This document shows positions 1-8,964 of a DNA stretch of 36,240 bases, one piece after another (the first letter of the stretch is position 1; every line of letters begins with the position of its first letter). Location of the stretch: contig JAISCQ010000224.1 in NCBI GenBank assembly GCA_031265445.1, positions 1 to 36,240 on the forward strand, written 5' to 3'. A program made the position numbers and the translations under genes. This stretch comes from Bacteroidales bacterium (lineage in GTDB: Bacteria > Bacteroidota > Bacteroidia > Bacteroidales > UBA4181). The notes below the pieces were generated by a model. That model saw only the letters and a program-made list of their open reading frames with translations, made no database searches and was not told the origin of the DNA.

Positions 1-1
1 A

Positions 2-1825
2 ACGGTGAATCCGCTCCCGGGCGCAGCGCAGGATTTCTTTCGGAAGCAGGGCGTATCCTGCACCGTTACGGCAGAGGACGGCGTAACGACAAAAACATAC
101 ATCGTCAAAGCGACAAGAACGCCATACGCCCTATGCGACATTGTGTCGTTCAGCGTGAACGGCGAAGAGTGGGACGTCATCGGCACGGACATTACCCATA
201 CCTTTCCGGAAAAAACGGAGAAAACGCGCCTCACGCCGGCAATCGCCCTGTCGCCGGGAGCAACGGTGAACCCGCTTCCGGGCGCAGCGCAGGACTTCTT
301 TCAGAAGCAGGGCATGCCCTACACCGTTACGGCAGAGGACGGCGTAACGACAAAAACATACATCGTCAAAGCGACAAGAGTGCCATGCGCCCTGTGCGAC
401 ATCCTATCGTTCAGCGTGAACGGCAGGAAGTGGGACATCGTCGGCACGGACATCACACATATCTTTCCGTCGAAAACGGAGAAAACGCACCTCACGCCGG
501 CAATCACCCTGTCGCCGGGAGCAACGGTGAACCCGTTCCCGGGCACAGCGCAGGATTTCTTTCGGAAACAGGGCGTACCCTACACCGTTACGGCAGAGGA
601 CGGCGTAACGAAAAAAATATACATCGTCAAATCAACTGTGCAAGCCATAGACTCCGGCATTATCGGCAACTGTACATGGGCGCTTACCGGCGTTGCCGGC
701 AAGTACACCCTTACAATCGACGGTAGCGGCGCTATGAAAAACCATCATACCGAACCGCCCTGGCATCAGTACAGGAATGGTATAACAGCCGTAGTCATAC
801 ATGGGGTAACCACGATCGGCAACGGGGCTTTTGAGGATTGCAGCAGTTTGACTGCCATTACCATCTCCAACTCGGTGACCGCTATCGGCGAATATGCTTT
901 TATGAATTGCAGCAGCTTGACCTCCCTGACCATCCCTGATTCGGTGACCGCTATCGGCACCATGGCTTTTTACAGATGCAGCAGTTTGACCTCCCTGACC
1001 ATCTCCAATTCGGTAATTACGATCGGCGACGGTGCTTTTGAGTGTTGCAGCGGCTTGACCTCCCTGACCATTCCCAATTCGGTAACCACGATTGGCGACG
1101 GGGCTTTTGCCGGTTGCAGCGGTTTGACCTCCCTGACCATCCCCTATTCGGTAACAGCTATCGGCAACGATGTTTTTTCCGATTGCCGAAGATTGACTGC
1201 TATCCGTACAGATGCCGCCAATAAGCAATACAGTTCCGAAAACGGTGTCCTGTTCAATAAATACAGAACAAAGCTGGTTTGTTATCCGGCGGGAAAAACA
1301 GGCAGGTATGTTATCCCCAATTCGGTAACGATGATCGGTAACGGGGCTTTTTTAGGTTGCAGCGGCTTAACTTCCTTGACCATCTCCAATTCGGTGACAA
1401 CGATTGGCGACATGACTTTTCTGGGTTGCAGCGGCTTGACTTCCGTGTCCATCCCCCATTCGGTAACAAGTATCGGCGCTGCTTTTTCCGATTGCAGCAG
1501 CTTGACCGATATCCGTATAGATGCCGCCAATAAGCAATACAGCTCCGAAAACGGCATCCTGTTCAATAAAAAAAGAACAAAGCTGATTTGTTATCCGGCG
1601 GGAAAAACAGGTAGCTATGTTATCCCCGATTCGGTAACAGCTATCGACAGCCGTGCTTTTTGGCATTGCAGCGGCTTGACCTCCATTACCATCCCCAGTT
1701 CGGTGACAACGATCGGCGACGCTGCTTTCAATTTATGTACCGGCTTGACCACTGTTATCAATCTTAGTTCCGTTCCGCAGAACATTGGCGGCGAGGTCTT
1801 CGGTGGTGAGCGGCATGGAGAATGA
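2..1825 (+). CDS. BspA-type leucine-rich repeat surface protein, 3' part (5' end outside window)
   Basis: Probably a secreted or surface-anchored adhesion or binding protein; the ligand is unknown. The reading frame is open from the first bases. The GTG at 5 lies inside a repeat, at a position that is an ordinary Val codon in the next copies, so the true start lies upstream. The first 210 residues are copies of an 87-residue (261-bp) unit with motifs such as SPGATVNPLPG, AAQDF and YTVTAEDG, resembling the small beta-sandwich repeats of Bacteroidota surface proteins. A linker (SGIIGNCTWAL...LTIDGSGAM) follows, as is usual before LRR_5 domains. Then come about 11 BspA LRRs of 23 residues (CSGLTSLTIPxSVTxIG), two of them carrying a longer NKQYSSENG...LVCYPAGKTG insert. 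The protein ends right after the last repeat, with no obvious sorting domain. It is probably not part of the downstream operon, because a promoter follows it. Confidence 0.85.
   Translation, partial: TVNPLPGAAQDFFRKQGVSCTVTAEDGVTTKTYIVKATRTPYALCDIVSFSVNGEEWDVIGTDITHTFPEKTEKTRLTPAIALSPGATVNPLPGAAQDFFQKQGMPYTVTAEDGVTTKTYIVKATRVPCALCDILSFSVNGRKWDIVGTDITHIFPSKTEKTHLTPAITLSPGATVNPFPGTAQDFFRKQGVPYTVTAEDGVTKKIYIVKSTVQAIDSGIIGNCTWALTGVAGKYTLTIDGSGAMKNHHTEPPWHQYRNGITAVVIHGVTTIGNGAFEDCSSLTAITISNSVTAIGEYAFMNCSSLTSLTIPDSVTAIGTMAFYRCSSLTSLTISNSVITIGDGAFECCSGLTSLTIPNSVTTIGDGAFAGCSGLTSLTIPYSVTAIGNDVFSDCRRLTAIRTDAANKQYSSENGVLFNKYRTKLVCYPAGKTGRYVIPNSVTMIGNGAFLGCSGLTSLTISNSVTTIGDMTFLGCSGLTSVSIPHSVTSIGAAFSDCSSLTDIRIDAANKQYSSENGILFNKKRTKLICYPAGKTGSYVIPDSVTAIDSRAFWHCSGLTSITIPSSVTTIGDAAFNLCTGLTTVINLSSVPQNIGGEVFGGERHGE
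5..636 (+). repeat. 261-bp in-frame tandem repeat in the surface protein gene
   Basis: The block beginning GTGAAYCCG recurs at 5, 266 and 527, exactly 261 bp apart. Two full copies and a partial third are visible, and the array probably continues to the left of the window. The copies are nearly identical in DNA, which suggests recent duplication or gene conversion. Because 261 is divisible by 3, loss or gain of a copy would keep the frame. Confidence 0.85.
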
Positions 1826-1869
1826 CGCCTTATTTGGAACAAAATTAATAAAAAAAATCTCTTCTTTTT

Positions 1870-1900
1870 TTTGAGATATAATATATGTTGCATACATTTG
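1870..1900 (+). promoter_or_regulatory. Bacteroidota-type promoter for the rhamnosidase cluster
   Basis: A TTTG element at 1870-1873 is followed after 19 bp by TACATTTG at 1893-1900. This fits the Bacteroides primary sigma factor pattern (-33 TTTG, 19-21 bp, -7 TAnnTTTG). Transcription would start near 1907, leaving a leader of about 110 bases before the ATG at 2018. The leader contains the short palindrome TTGTACAA at 1916-1923. It is the best promoter match upstream of the glycosidase genes. Confidence 0.6.
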
Positions 1901-2017
1901 CACTCGGTTGTTTTTTTGTACAAGTGGCTAAAAGGATTTAGCGAAAAGAGATTCAACCATGTAACGTAATTTTAAAAAAATTAAAAGTTGATGGCGAAAG
2001 AATTGGTTGATTTTTTT

Positions 2018-3964
2018 ATGAGAAAATATAGAAGGTATTTATTGGTTTTTGTAGCGATCATTTGTCTTGGTTCGTGTCGGAAAAATGCGGAAATAGACAA
2101 TGTCTCGGCTCTTTTGGAATACGATCAAATGCAGCGTTCCATTGCAAAAGGATGGAATACCTGGGATACGCGTTCCGTTTTGCGGCATGTACTGCTTCCG
2201 TACGGACTCTCTGTCGATATCAATCTGGTTTCGGCCGACGGGAAAAGAGCGAATCGGTTCTTTATCGGCGACAGACAGGAAGGCGCTGCACAGATGCGGC
2301 CGGGAGCACATTCCTATGATGGATATTATACCGATATCACGGCGTCATGGAACGGATTAAAATTGAGGGTAGAAAGCGGAGCTGACGGCATGTCCAACGT
2401 CATCATGATTACGCCTCTGGAAGGAAGCGGGAAAGGAGGAAAAATAATCGTATCCGTCAATAGCCTGTGGCAAAGAGCCAACTATGTAACGGTGAACGAT
2501 CATCAATTCACGGTGAAAATCATTGCCGGCGATCAACAGTTGGAAGGAGAAATCGCAGGAGCGTATATCGAAACCAAAAACAACGAAATCATTTTATCCG
2601 CCGACAAGCCCGTGGTCATTCATTGCGGGAAGACAACGGATCTGCAGCAGGCGCGCCGCTATCTCGATGACCATTATGCCAATTTCGTAGAAGCCAATAA
2701 AAAGAAATACGGGAAAAATTACGAAGAATACAACGCCATGCAAAGCGTCCTGGCATGGGATAATATTTATGACCCGACCATCAATAAAGTAATTACGCCG
2801 GTTTCACGCATCTGGAATGTCGGATGGGGGAATAACCCGGCGCTGGGGGGATTCGTCCTCTTCTGCTGGGACACTTATTTTGCCTCCATGATGCTCTCGG
2901 TCGACAGTAAAGAACTGGCCTACGCCAATGCGGTAGAAATTACAAGAGGGATTACCGAAGAGGGGTTTATCCCTAATTTTTACACCGAAAATAACTATAA
3001 ATCGCGTGACCGCTCGCAACCGCCTGTCGGAACGTTAGCAATTTGGACCATATACCAAAAGTATCAGGATAAATGGTTCCTCGAATTATTGTATCCCAAT
3101 CTCCTGAAATGGAATCGATGGTGGGACAAAAACAGGAAAACCGACGGGCTTCTGTGCTGGGGCAGTACGCCTTACGAACCGGTTACCTACCGCTACTGGG
3201 AACTGGTCGGCGTCAATGAAACCTATGGCGGCGCATTGGAGTCGGGACTTGACAACTCGCACATGTATGACGACATCCCCTTTGATCCGGAAAGGAACCA
3301 GCAACGCCTGAACGATGTGGGACTGAATAGCCTGTATGTTATGGATTGTAACCTGCTTGCCCGGATCGCCGACGAGCTGGGGCAGAAAAAAGACGCTGCG
3401 GAACTGCGCCGAAGAAGCAAAGACTATGCTGAAAACATGACCCGTTTGTGGGACGGGAATGACGGGTATTATTACAATTTACGGACCGACACTAAAGAAT
3501 TTAACAAAAGAACCTCGCCAACCAATTTTTATCCCTTACTTGCAAAGGCGCCCACCAATGAACAGGCCGAGAAATTATTGCAACACCTGATGAATCCCGA
3601 AGAGTATTGGGGTGATTGGATCATACCGGCTACCCCGCGTAATGATCCTTCTTTCGACGACAATACCTATTGGAAAGGCCGGATATGGGCGCCGCTCAAT
3701 TTCCTGGTTTATCTGGGACTTCGAAACTACGATACGCCTTTTATCAATGACGTGCGCAGGCAGGTATCGGAAAAGTCGCAGAACCTGCTTTTGAAATCAT
3801 GGGTATCGGACGGCTATGTTTTCGAAAATTATAATGCGACAACAGGACAAGGCGACGATGTGGCCAATAGCGATAAATTTTATCACTGGGGCGCTTTGCT
3901 GGGATATATCAGTTTAATCGAACAGGGATATTATTTTAACAACTCATTAGTAAATGAAAAATAA
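2018..3964 (+). CDS. MGH1/GH63-like glycoside hydrolase, lipoprotein
   Basis: Predicted exported glycosidase with an (alpha/alpha)6 catalytic domain of the mannosylglycerate hydrolase/GH63 kind; the substrate is unknown. The ATG at 2018 gives a clean lipoprotein signal (MRKYRRYLLVFVAIICLGSC, Cys20). An ATG at 1991 and a TTG at 1988 are in frame upstream but would add nine or ten residues ahead of the charged start. Of 648 residues, about 20-220 form a beta-rich N-terminal domain and the rest the catalytic barrel. Visible family motifs are FCWDTYF (near 282-288), ESGLDNS with the likely general acid Asp412, YWKGRIW (551-557) and ENYNATTGQG with the likely general base Glu603. It is the first gene behind the promoter at 1870 and its last 11 bases overlap the next gene. 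Family assignment is firm; specificity is open. Confidence 0.85.
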   Translation: MRKYRRYLLVFVAIICLGSCRKNAEIDNVSALLEYDQMQRSIAKGWNTWDTRSVLRHVLLPYGLSVDINLVSADGKRANRFFIGDRQEGAAQMRPGAHSYDGYYTDITASWNGLKLRVESGADGMSNVIMITPLEGSGKGGKIIVSVNSLWQRANYVTVNDHQFTVKIIAGDQQLEGEIAGAYIETKNNEIILSADKPVVIHCGKTTDLQQARRYLDDHYANFVEANKKKYGKNYEEYNAMQSVLAWDNIYDPTINKVITPVSRIWNVGWGNNPALGGFVLFCWDTYFASMMLSVDSKELAYANAVEITRGITEEGFIPNFYTENNYKSRDRSQPPVGTLAIWTIYQKYQDKWFLELLYPNLLKWNRWWDKNRKTDGLLCWGSTPYEPVTYRYWELVGVNETYGGALESGLDNSHMYDDIPFDPERNQQRLNDVGLNSLYVMDCNLLARIADELGQKKDAAELRRRSKDYAENMTRLWDGNDGYYYNLRTDTKEFNKRTSPTNFYPLLAKAPTNEQAEKLLQHLMNPEEYWGDWIIPATPRNDPSFDDNTYWKGRIWAPLNFLVYLGLRNYDTPFINDVRRQVSEKSQNLLLKSWVSDGYVFENYNATTGQGDDVANSDKFYHWGALLGYISLIEQGYYFNNSLVNEK

Positions 3965-6446
3965 ATACATCAGCAACCCGGTAAGGGTCATGTGGATCGT
4001 TTGGCTACTGGTTCCAGCTACATTGTTTGCCCAGGGGAATACGCCCGAAACCTTATATTCGTTGGCGCAAAAGTTTCCCGCCCCGGGCCTGGAATACGGC
4101 GCGCATGTCTGGTGGCACTGGCTGGGGAGCAATTACAGTAAGGAAGGTATTACCAAAGATTTGGAAGCGATGAAAGAAGCCGGGATTGGCGGCGCTACCA
4201 TATTTAATATTGCATCATCGGTTCAGGAATCGCATTTTCCGATGGAAAACAACCCCTGGCCGGAACAGACTTTTCGCAGCGAGGCCTATTGGGAAGCCAT
4301 GAAGCATACGATGAAAGAAGCAAAACGGCTCGGACTGAAAATCGGGCTTCACGGTACGCCCGGTTATGCAACTACCGGAGGGCCATGGATTACCGAGGAA
4401 AGAGGCATGAAGGCGCTGGTAAGCAGTAAAACGGCCGTCGAAGGCGGAACGGCCGTGGACATTCTTTTACCGCGTCCGGAATTACCGGAATTTACCGGTT
4501 ACGATTCAAAATATATAGAAAATTACAAGCCCTGGAAGGCGACAAAATATTGGGACATTACCGTATTTGCCGTACCTGACGGGAAAGATGCCGCTGTAAA
4601 AGACGTGCTTGAAATATCCGAATATATGGATGTGTCGGGACGACTCCAGTGGACGGCGCCGGAAGGTCGCTGGCTGATTTACCGTTATGGTTATGCGCCT
4701 ACGATGGCGCATAACCATCCCTTGCCCGACGATATAATCGGCAAATCGTGGGAAGTCGACAAAATGAGCAGGGAAGAAAACCTGTACCACTGGCAACAAT
4801 TGATAGCGCCTTTGAAGAAACACATCGGCGAATATTTCGGGGAAACGTTTACCTACATTTGGGTCGACAGTTATGAATCGGGCTATCAGAATTGGACGCC
4901 CGGTTTCCGGGAAGCATTCATCCGTATGAAAGGATATGACCCGATGCCGTGGATCGCTCTGTACCAGTACAAAAATAATAAGGATATGGAATATCGCTTC
5001 AGTGCATGGCACAACCCTAAATTTGAAAGTAATCTTCCCGATTTCCGGATTTTTATTGGGGATTACGACGATGTTGTCAATCGCTTATTCATGGATAACG
5101 GTTGGAAAGTCGCCTGTGAAGAGTTGCATGCCAATAACCTGAAATTCTATTGGGAACCGTATGGAGGGCCATTCAGTAACTATGAAGGAGCGGCGCTTGC
5201 AGATATTCCCGTAGGAGAATTCTGGTCGTCGGAAGAAGCGGTGCATAAAAACCACCATACATTGCGCGCCGCTGTTGAATTCGACAAACGTATCGTTGCG
5301 GCAGAGGCATTGACCGGTTCACCGGTATACAGCCGTTACACCGAAGACCCCGCTTTCATGAAACACACTGTTGACGGCGGATATGCAGCCGGATACAATC
5401 TTTATTTCCTTCACCATTGGGTACATCAGCCGTTTGACGACAGGTACCAGCCCGGTATGGGCATGGGGTGGTGGGGAACCCATTTCAGCCGCCATCAGAC
5501 CTGGTATGAGCCGGGAAAAGCGTTTTTTACCTACCTGTCGCGTTGTCAGATGCTGTTGCAGCAAGGCGATTATATCCCTACGGACGACTATTCCACGCAT
5601 CGCAGAACACCCGAAGCGGAGATATTTTTTGTGATCAACATGCGCGATCAAGTGCAAAAAACGTATTCTTTTCCTGTAAAAGACCGGGAACCGGAACTTT
5701 GGGACGCCTATCGCGGAACCATCCGTAAAACATCGCAATGGCGGCAACAGGGAGATTCAATTTATGTAGACCTGAATCTGGGAGAAGACGAATCAATGTT
5801 CGTTGTTTTCCCGTACGCGAAAGAAAAATATGAACTGTTGCCGGAAATATCGGCGCTGAGCGAGACGCCCATACCCGTCAACGGATCGTGGGATGTTTAT
5901 TTCACGCCAAAACTCGACAAACCGTTTCAGCGTAAATTTTCAACATTGGTGGATTGGAGCAAACAGGACGATGAGGCGCTGAAATATTTTTCCGGCACGG
6001 CGAGATATGAAAAAACAATTCGCATCTCAAGCGGGGATTTGGGGCAGGACAAACGCATCATACTGGATCTGGGAGCGCTGCATGACATTGCCGAACTGGA
6101 AATTAACGGCAAGAAAGCAGGCGTTTTATGGATGCCTCCTTATCATGCGGATATTGCACCCTATCTGAAAGCCGGGAATAATAAAATTGCAGTACTTGTA
6201 ACGAATAATTGGGCCAACCGCTTAATCGGGGATGAACAGTATCCTGCCGATTTCGAATGGGGACAGGACAGAAGCGATGAGGGACGCGCCATGAAAGCTT
6301 TTCCGGATTGGTTCCTGAAGAACGCTCCCCGTCCGTCGAAGGGACGTAAAACATTTAATGTCTGGTATTATTTTAAGAAAGATTCCCCATTATATCCTGC
6401 CGGACTGTTAGGCCCGGTTCAGCTCATTAAAGAAAATATTCGATAA
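3954..6446 (+). CDS. GH106-type alpha-L-rhamnosidase, exported (first of two)
   Basis: Predicted to remove terminal alpha-L-rhamnose from glycans or glycosides in the periplasm or at the cell surface. The 830-residue length suits GH106. An N-terminal signal peptide ends near LFAQG (residues 20-28). The hallmark N-terminal block HVWWHWLGSN (51-60) with KEGITKDLEAMKEAGIGG follows. Other conserved segments are TTGGPW, the acidic IWVDSYESGYQNW, FYWEPYGGPFSNYEG and the C-terminal jelly-roll motif LEINGKKAGVLW. I did not assign the two catalytic glutamates because no alignment was possible. The start overlaps the preceding stop by 11 bp, and the second GH106 gene begins 15 bp after this one, so the three glycosidases are almost certainly co-transcribed. 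Activity on a sugar other than rhamnose cannot be excluded. Confidence 0.88.
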   Translation: MKNKYISNPVRVMWIVWLLVPATLFAQGNTPETLYSLAQKFPAPGLEYGAHVWWHWLGSNYSKEGITKDLEAMKEAGIGGATIFNIASSVQESHFPMENNPWPEQTFRSEAYWEAMKHTMKEAKRLGLKIGLHGTPGYATTGGPWITEERGMKALVSSKTAVEGGTAVDILLPRPELPEFTGYDSKYIENYKPWKATKYWDITVFAVPDGKDAAVKDVLEISEYMDVSGRLQWTAPEGRWLIYRYGYAPTMAHNHPLPDDIIGKSWEVDKMSREENLYHWQQLIAPLKKHIGEYFGETFTYIWVDSYESGYQNWTPGFREAFIRMKGYDPMPWIALYQYKNNKDMEYRFSAWHNPKFESNLPDFRIFIGDYDDVVNRLFMDNGWKVACEELHANNLKFYWEPYGGPFSNYEGAALADIPVGEFWSSEEAVHKNHHTLRAAVEFDKRIVAAEALTGSPVYSRYTEDPAFMKHTVDGGYAAGYNLYFLHHWVHQPFDDRYQPGMGMGWWGTHFSRHQTWYEPGKAFFTYLSRCQMLLQQGDYIPTDDYSTHRRTPEAEIFFVINMRDQVQKTYSFPVKDREPELWDAYRGTIRKTSQWRQQGDSIYVDLNLGEDESMFVVFPYAKEKYELLPEISALSETPIPVNGSWDVYFTPKLDKPFQRKFSTLVDWSKQDDEALKYFSGTARYEKTIRISSGDLGQDKRIILDLGALHDIAELEINGKKAGVLWMPPYHADIAPYLKAGNNKIAVLVTNNWANRLIGDEQYPADFEWGQDRSDEGRAMKAFPDWFLKNAPRPSKGRKTFNVWYYFKKDSPLYPAGLLGPVQLIKENIR

Positions 6447-6461
6447 AGGTTCGATAAAGAT

Positions 6462-8933
6462 ATGAAGAATCTGTTTTCATTGGTTTTATGCATCGCAACA
6501 GGCGCTGTAGTTTGCGCGCAAGCCCGGAATTTGGTGGACGGGGATGGCTTTCCGGCTCAAAAGCCGGAAACGCTGCAAAGTATTGCTCAGCAGTTCGCAG
6601 CGCCTTCCGATGCATATAAGCCTCATGTCTGGTGGCACTGGCTGGGTTCTAATTATTCCAGGGAAGGAGTGACCAGAGACCTTCAGGCGATGAAAGAATC
6701 CGGGATCGGCGGCGTTGTCGTTTTCAATGCGCCTTCGTGGCTCGATCCGGAACAAAATCCGTGGCCTCGCCAAACGTACAGGAGCGAAGCATACTGGGAT
6801 GTTCTCGGACATGCGCTTGCCGAGGCAAAGAGATTGAACATGACGGTCGGTATCCACAATTCACCCGGCTGGTCTACTACCGGAGGGCCGTGGATTTCGC
6901 CGGAACAGGGGATGCAAAGGGTTGCTTTCCGGACGGTTAAAACCGGCGGGGCAAAAACGGTGACGCTTCATCTGCCCAAACCGGAAATTGAAGGTAAAGC
7001 GGCCGGTTATTATACAGACGAAGCCGTGATGGCTGTCCGCGCAGGCGAAAAACTATCTTCGGACGATATTCTGGATATTTCGGCGTATTTTGTCGACGGC
7101 GCGTTAAACTGGCAGGCTCCGGAAGGCGAATGGACTATTTACCGCTTCGGTTACTGCCCGACCATGCAGCGTTCGCACCCTGCACCCGAAGATGTTGCCG
7201 ACATTTCCTTTGAAGCCGACAAAATGAATACGGAAGCGACCGTTGTTCATTGGAACAATGTGTTGAATCCGCTAAAAGAAAGATTTGAAAAATATATCGG
7301 TACTACCTTCCGGTATATTTGGATCGACAGTTATGAGGCATGGGGACAAAACTGGTCGGTAAATTTTCGTCGGGATTTTATTCGGATGAAAGGGTACGAT
7401 CCGGTGAAGCAAATCATCCTTGCGTATGAACGGGGCGATGATATTCTGGATAGGCAAAGCCACGGAATACAGGAAATGAAGGATCGGTTCTCTCCGGAAT
7501 CCAACGTTTTTCTGAAAGACTATGCTGAAGTGATCCATCAATTATTTTTGAATTGCTGGCAGACAGGTAAAGAAATGATCCACAGGGCCGGATTCCGCTT
7601 CTGCTTCGAACCTTACGGCAGTATTGTAGATGCGCCTTTCGATATGGTTGAAGGGATCGGGATAGCCGATATTCCGGTTACCGAATTTTGGGTGCACAGC
7701 AGAGAAATATCCGGCGGGGAATTGTTTGCAAAAGCAGCCGCAAAATACGGGAAACGTATTGTCGGAGCCGAAGCATTTACAGGTATGGAACGTACCTGTA
7801 CTTATACCGAAACGCCGGCGATGCTGAAATATCCGGCCGATATGGGATATTCGCAGGGTGTGAATCATTATTTCCTGCATTCATGGGCGCATAACCCCTG
7901 GGATGATTCCTTTCGTCCGGGATGGGGATTTGCGCATTACGGCACTCATTTTAGCCGCAATCAAACATGGTTTGAGCCGGGCAAAGCATTTTTTACTTAT
8001 CTGGCCCGTTGTCAGATGCTGTTGCAGCAAGGCAGCTTCATTTCAAACCATAGCGAATACCTGCATCGCCGTACGCCGGATGCAGATATATTCTTCGTGC
8101 GGAATACGGGCGAAGCGGCGGAAAAGCAGTTGACATTCCCTGTTACGGAACGTATTCCCGAATTGTGGGATGCATATACAGGGAGGATCGGAAGTACCCA
8201 TCACTGGATACAAAAAAAGGACGGAACAACCGTAACGCTTCGGTTGGAAAAAAACGAGTCTGTTTTCGTCATCTTCCCATGCGGGGAAACTGCTTACAGT
8301 AAGCAACCCGAAATAGAAACAGTCAAAGAAACATCTTCCGTCCCGGAGGGTAACTGGACCGTCACTTTTATCCCAAAGACAGGCCATCCGTCTTTCCGGC
8401 GAACATTTCCGAAACTGCTCGATTTCAGCAGGCAGAACGATGAGGATGTAAAATATTTTTCCGGAACGGCTGTGTATGAAAAGAAAATCAAGATAAAAGA
8501 TGCCGACCTGAAAAACGGCAAACGCATCACGATCGATCTGGGAGAAGTGTACGATATGGCCGAATTGGAAATTAACGGCGCTAAAGCCGGCGTCCTGTGG
8601 TTGCCTCCTTTTCGGGCCGATATTACCTCTTTCCTGAAAGCAGGGCAAAACACATTGAAAATATCCGTTACCAATACCTGGGTCAACCGGCTTGTCGGCG
8701 ACGAACAATATCCGGAAGATTTTGAATGGACGGATAAAAATCAGGGATTACGCGCAATGAAAGGGTTGCCCGAATGGTTCGTCTGCGGTCTGCCTCGTCC
8801 GACAAAAGAACGGAAGGCTTTTACTCCCTGGTATTATTTCGGTAAGGATTCGCCGCTTCAGCCGGCCGGTTTGTTAGGGCCTGTAAGGATCGATTACCGG
8901 GACGTTCGCGTAGTTAGCCGTATAGAAAAATAA
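6462..8933 (+). CDS. GH106-type alpha-L-rhamnosidase, exported (second of two)
   Basis: A paralogue of the preceding gene with the same 820-residue architecture. It has a signal peptide ending near VVCAQA (residues 15-21), the HVWWHWLGSN block, TTGGPW, IWIDSYEAWGQNW, FEPYGS, the FFTYLARCQMLLQQG helix and the C-terminal LEINGAKAGVLWLPPF sandwich motif. The two proteins match along their whole length but differ around the predicted active-site segments: WEPYGGPFSNYEG in the first against FEPYGSIVDAPFDMVEG here. This suggests different linkages or aglycones rather than redundancy. The gene lies 15 bp after the first GH106 gene and 31 bp before the aldolase gene, inside one transcription unit. 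Confidence 0.88.
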   Translation: MKNLFSLVLCIATGAVVCAQARNLVDGDGFPAQKPETLQSIAQQFAAPSDAYKPHVWWHWLGSNYSREGVTRDLQAMKESGIGGVVVFNAPSWLDPEQNPWPRQTYRSEAYWDVLGHALAEAKRLNMTVGIHNSPGWSTTGGPWISPEQGMQRVAFRTVKTGGAKTVTLHLPKPEIEGKAAGYYTDEAVMAVRAGEKLSSDDILDISAYFVDGALNWQAPEGEWTIYRFGYCPTMQRSHPAPEDVADISFEADKMNTEATVVHWNNVLNPLKERFEKYIGTTFRYIWIDSYEAWGQNWSVNFRRDFIRMKGYDPVKQIILAYERGDDILDRQSHGIQEMKDRFSPESNVFLKDYAEVIHQLFLNCWQTGKEMIHRAGFRFCFEPYGSIVDAPFDMVEGIGIADIPVTEFWVHSREISGGELFAKAAAKYGKRIVGAEAFTGMERTCTYTETPAMLKYPADMGYSQGVNHYFLHSWAHNPWDDSFRPGWGFAHYGTHFSRNQTWFEPGKAFFTYLARCQMLLQQGSFISNHSEYLHRRTPDADIFFVRNTGEAAEKQLTFPVTERIPELWDAYTGRIGSTHHWIQKKDGTTVTLRLEKNESVFVIFPCGETAYSKQPEIETVKETSSVPEGNWTVTFIPKTGHPSFRRTFPKLLDFSRQNDEDVKYFSGTAVYEKKIKIKDADLKNGKRITIDLGEVYDMAELEINGAKAGVLWLPPFRADITSFLKAGQNTLKISVTNTWVNRLVGDEQYPEDFEWTDKNQGLRAMKGLPEWFVCGLPRPTKERKAFTPWYYFGKDSPLQPAGLLGPVRIDYRDVRVVSRIEK

Positions 8934-8964
8934 TCCATTAATTTCATATAACCAACAATTTGAT

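Noticed and set aside
1843-1877. Terminator after the surface protein (A-run, ATCTC/GAGAT, T-run)
   Set aside because: The stem is only 5 bp and AT-rich, and it overlaps the -33 element of the promoter; not strong enough to call.
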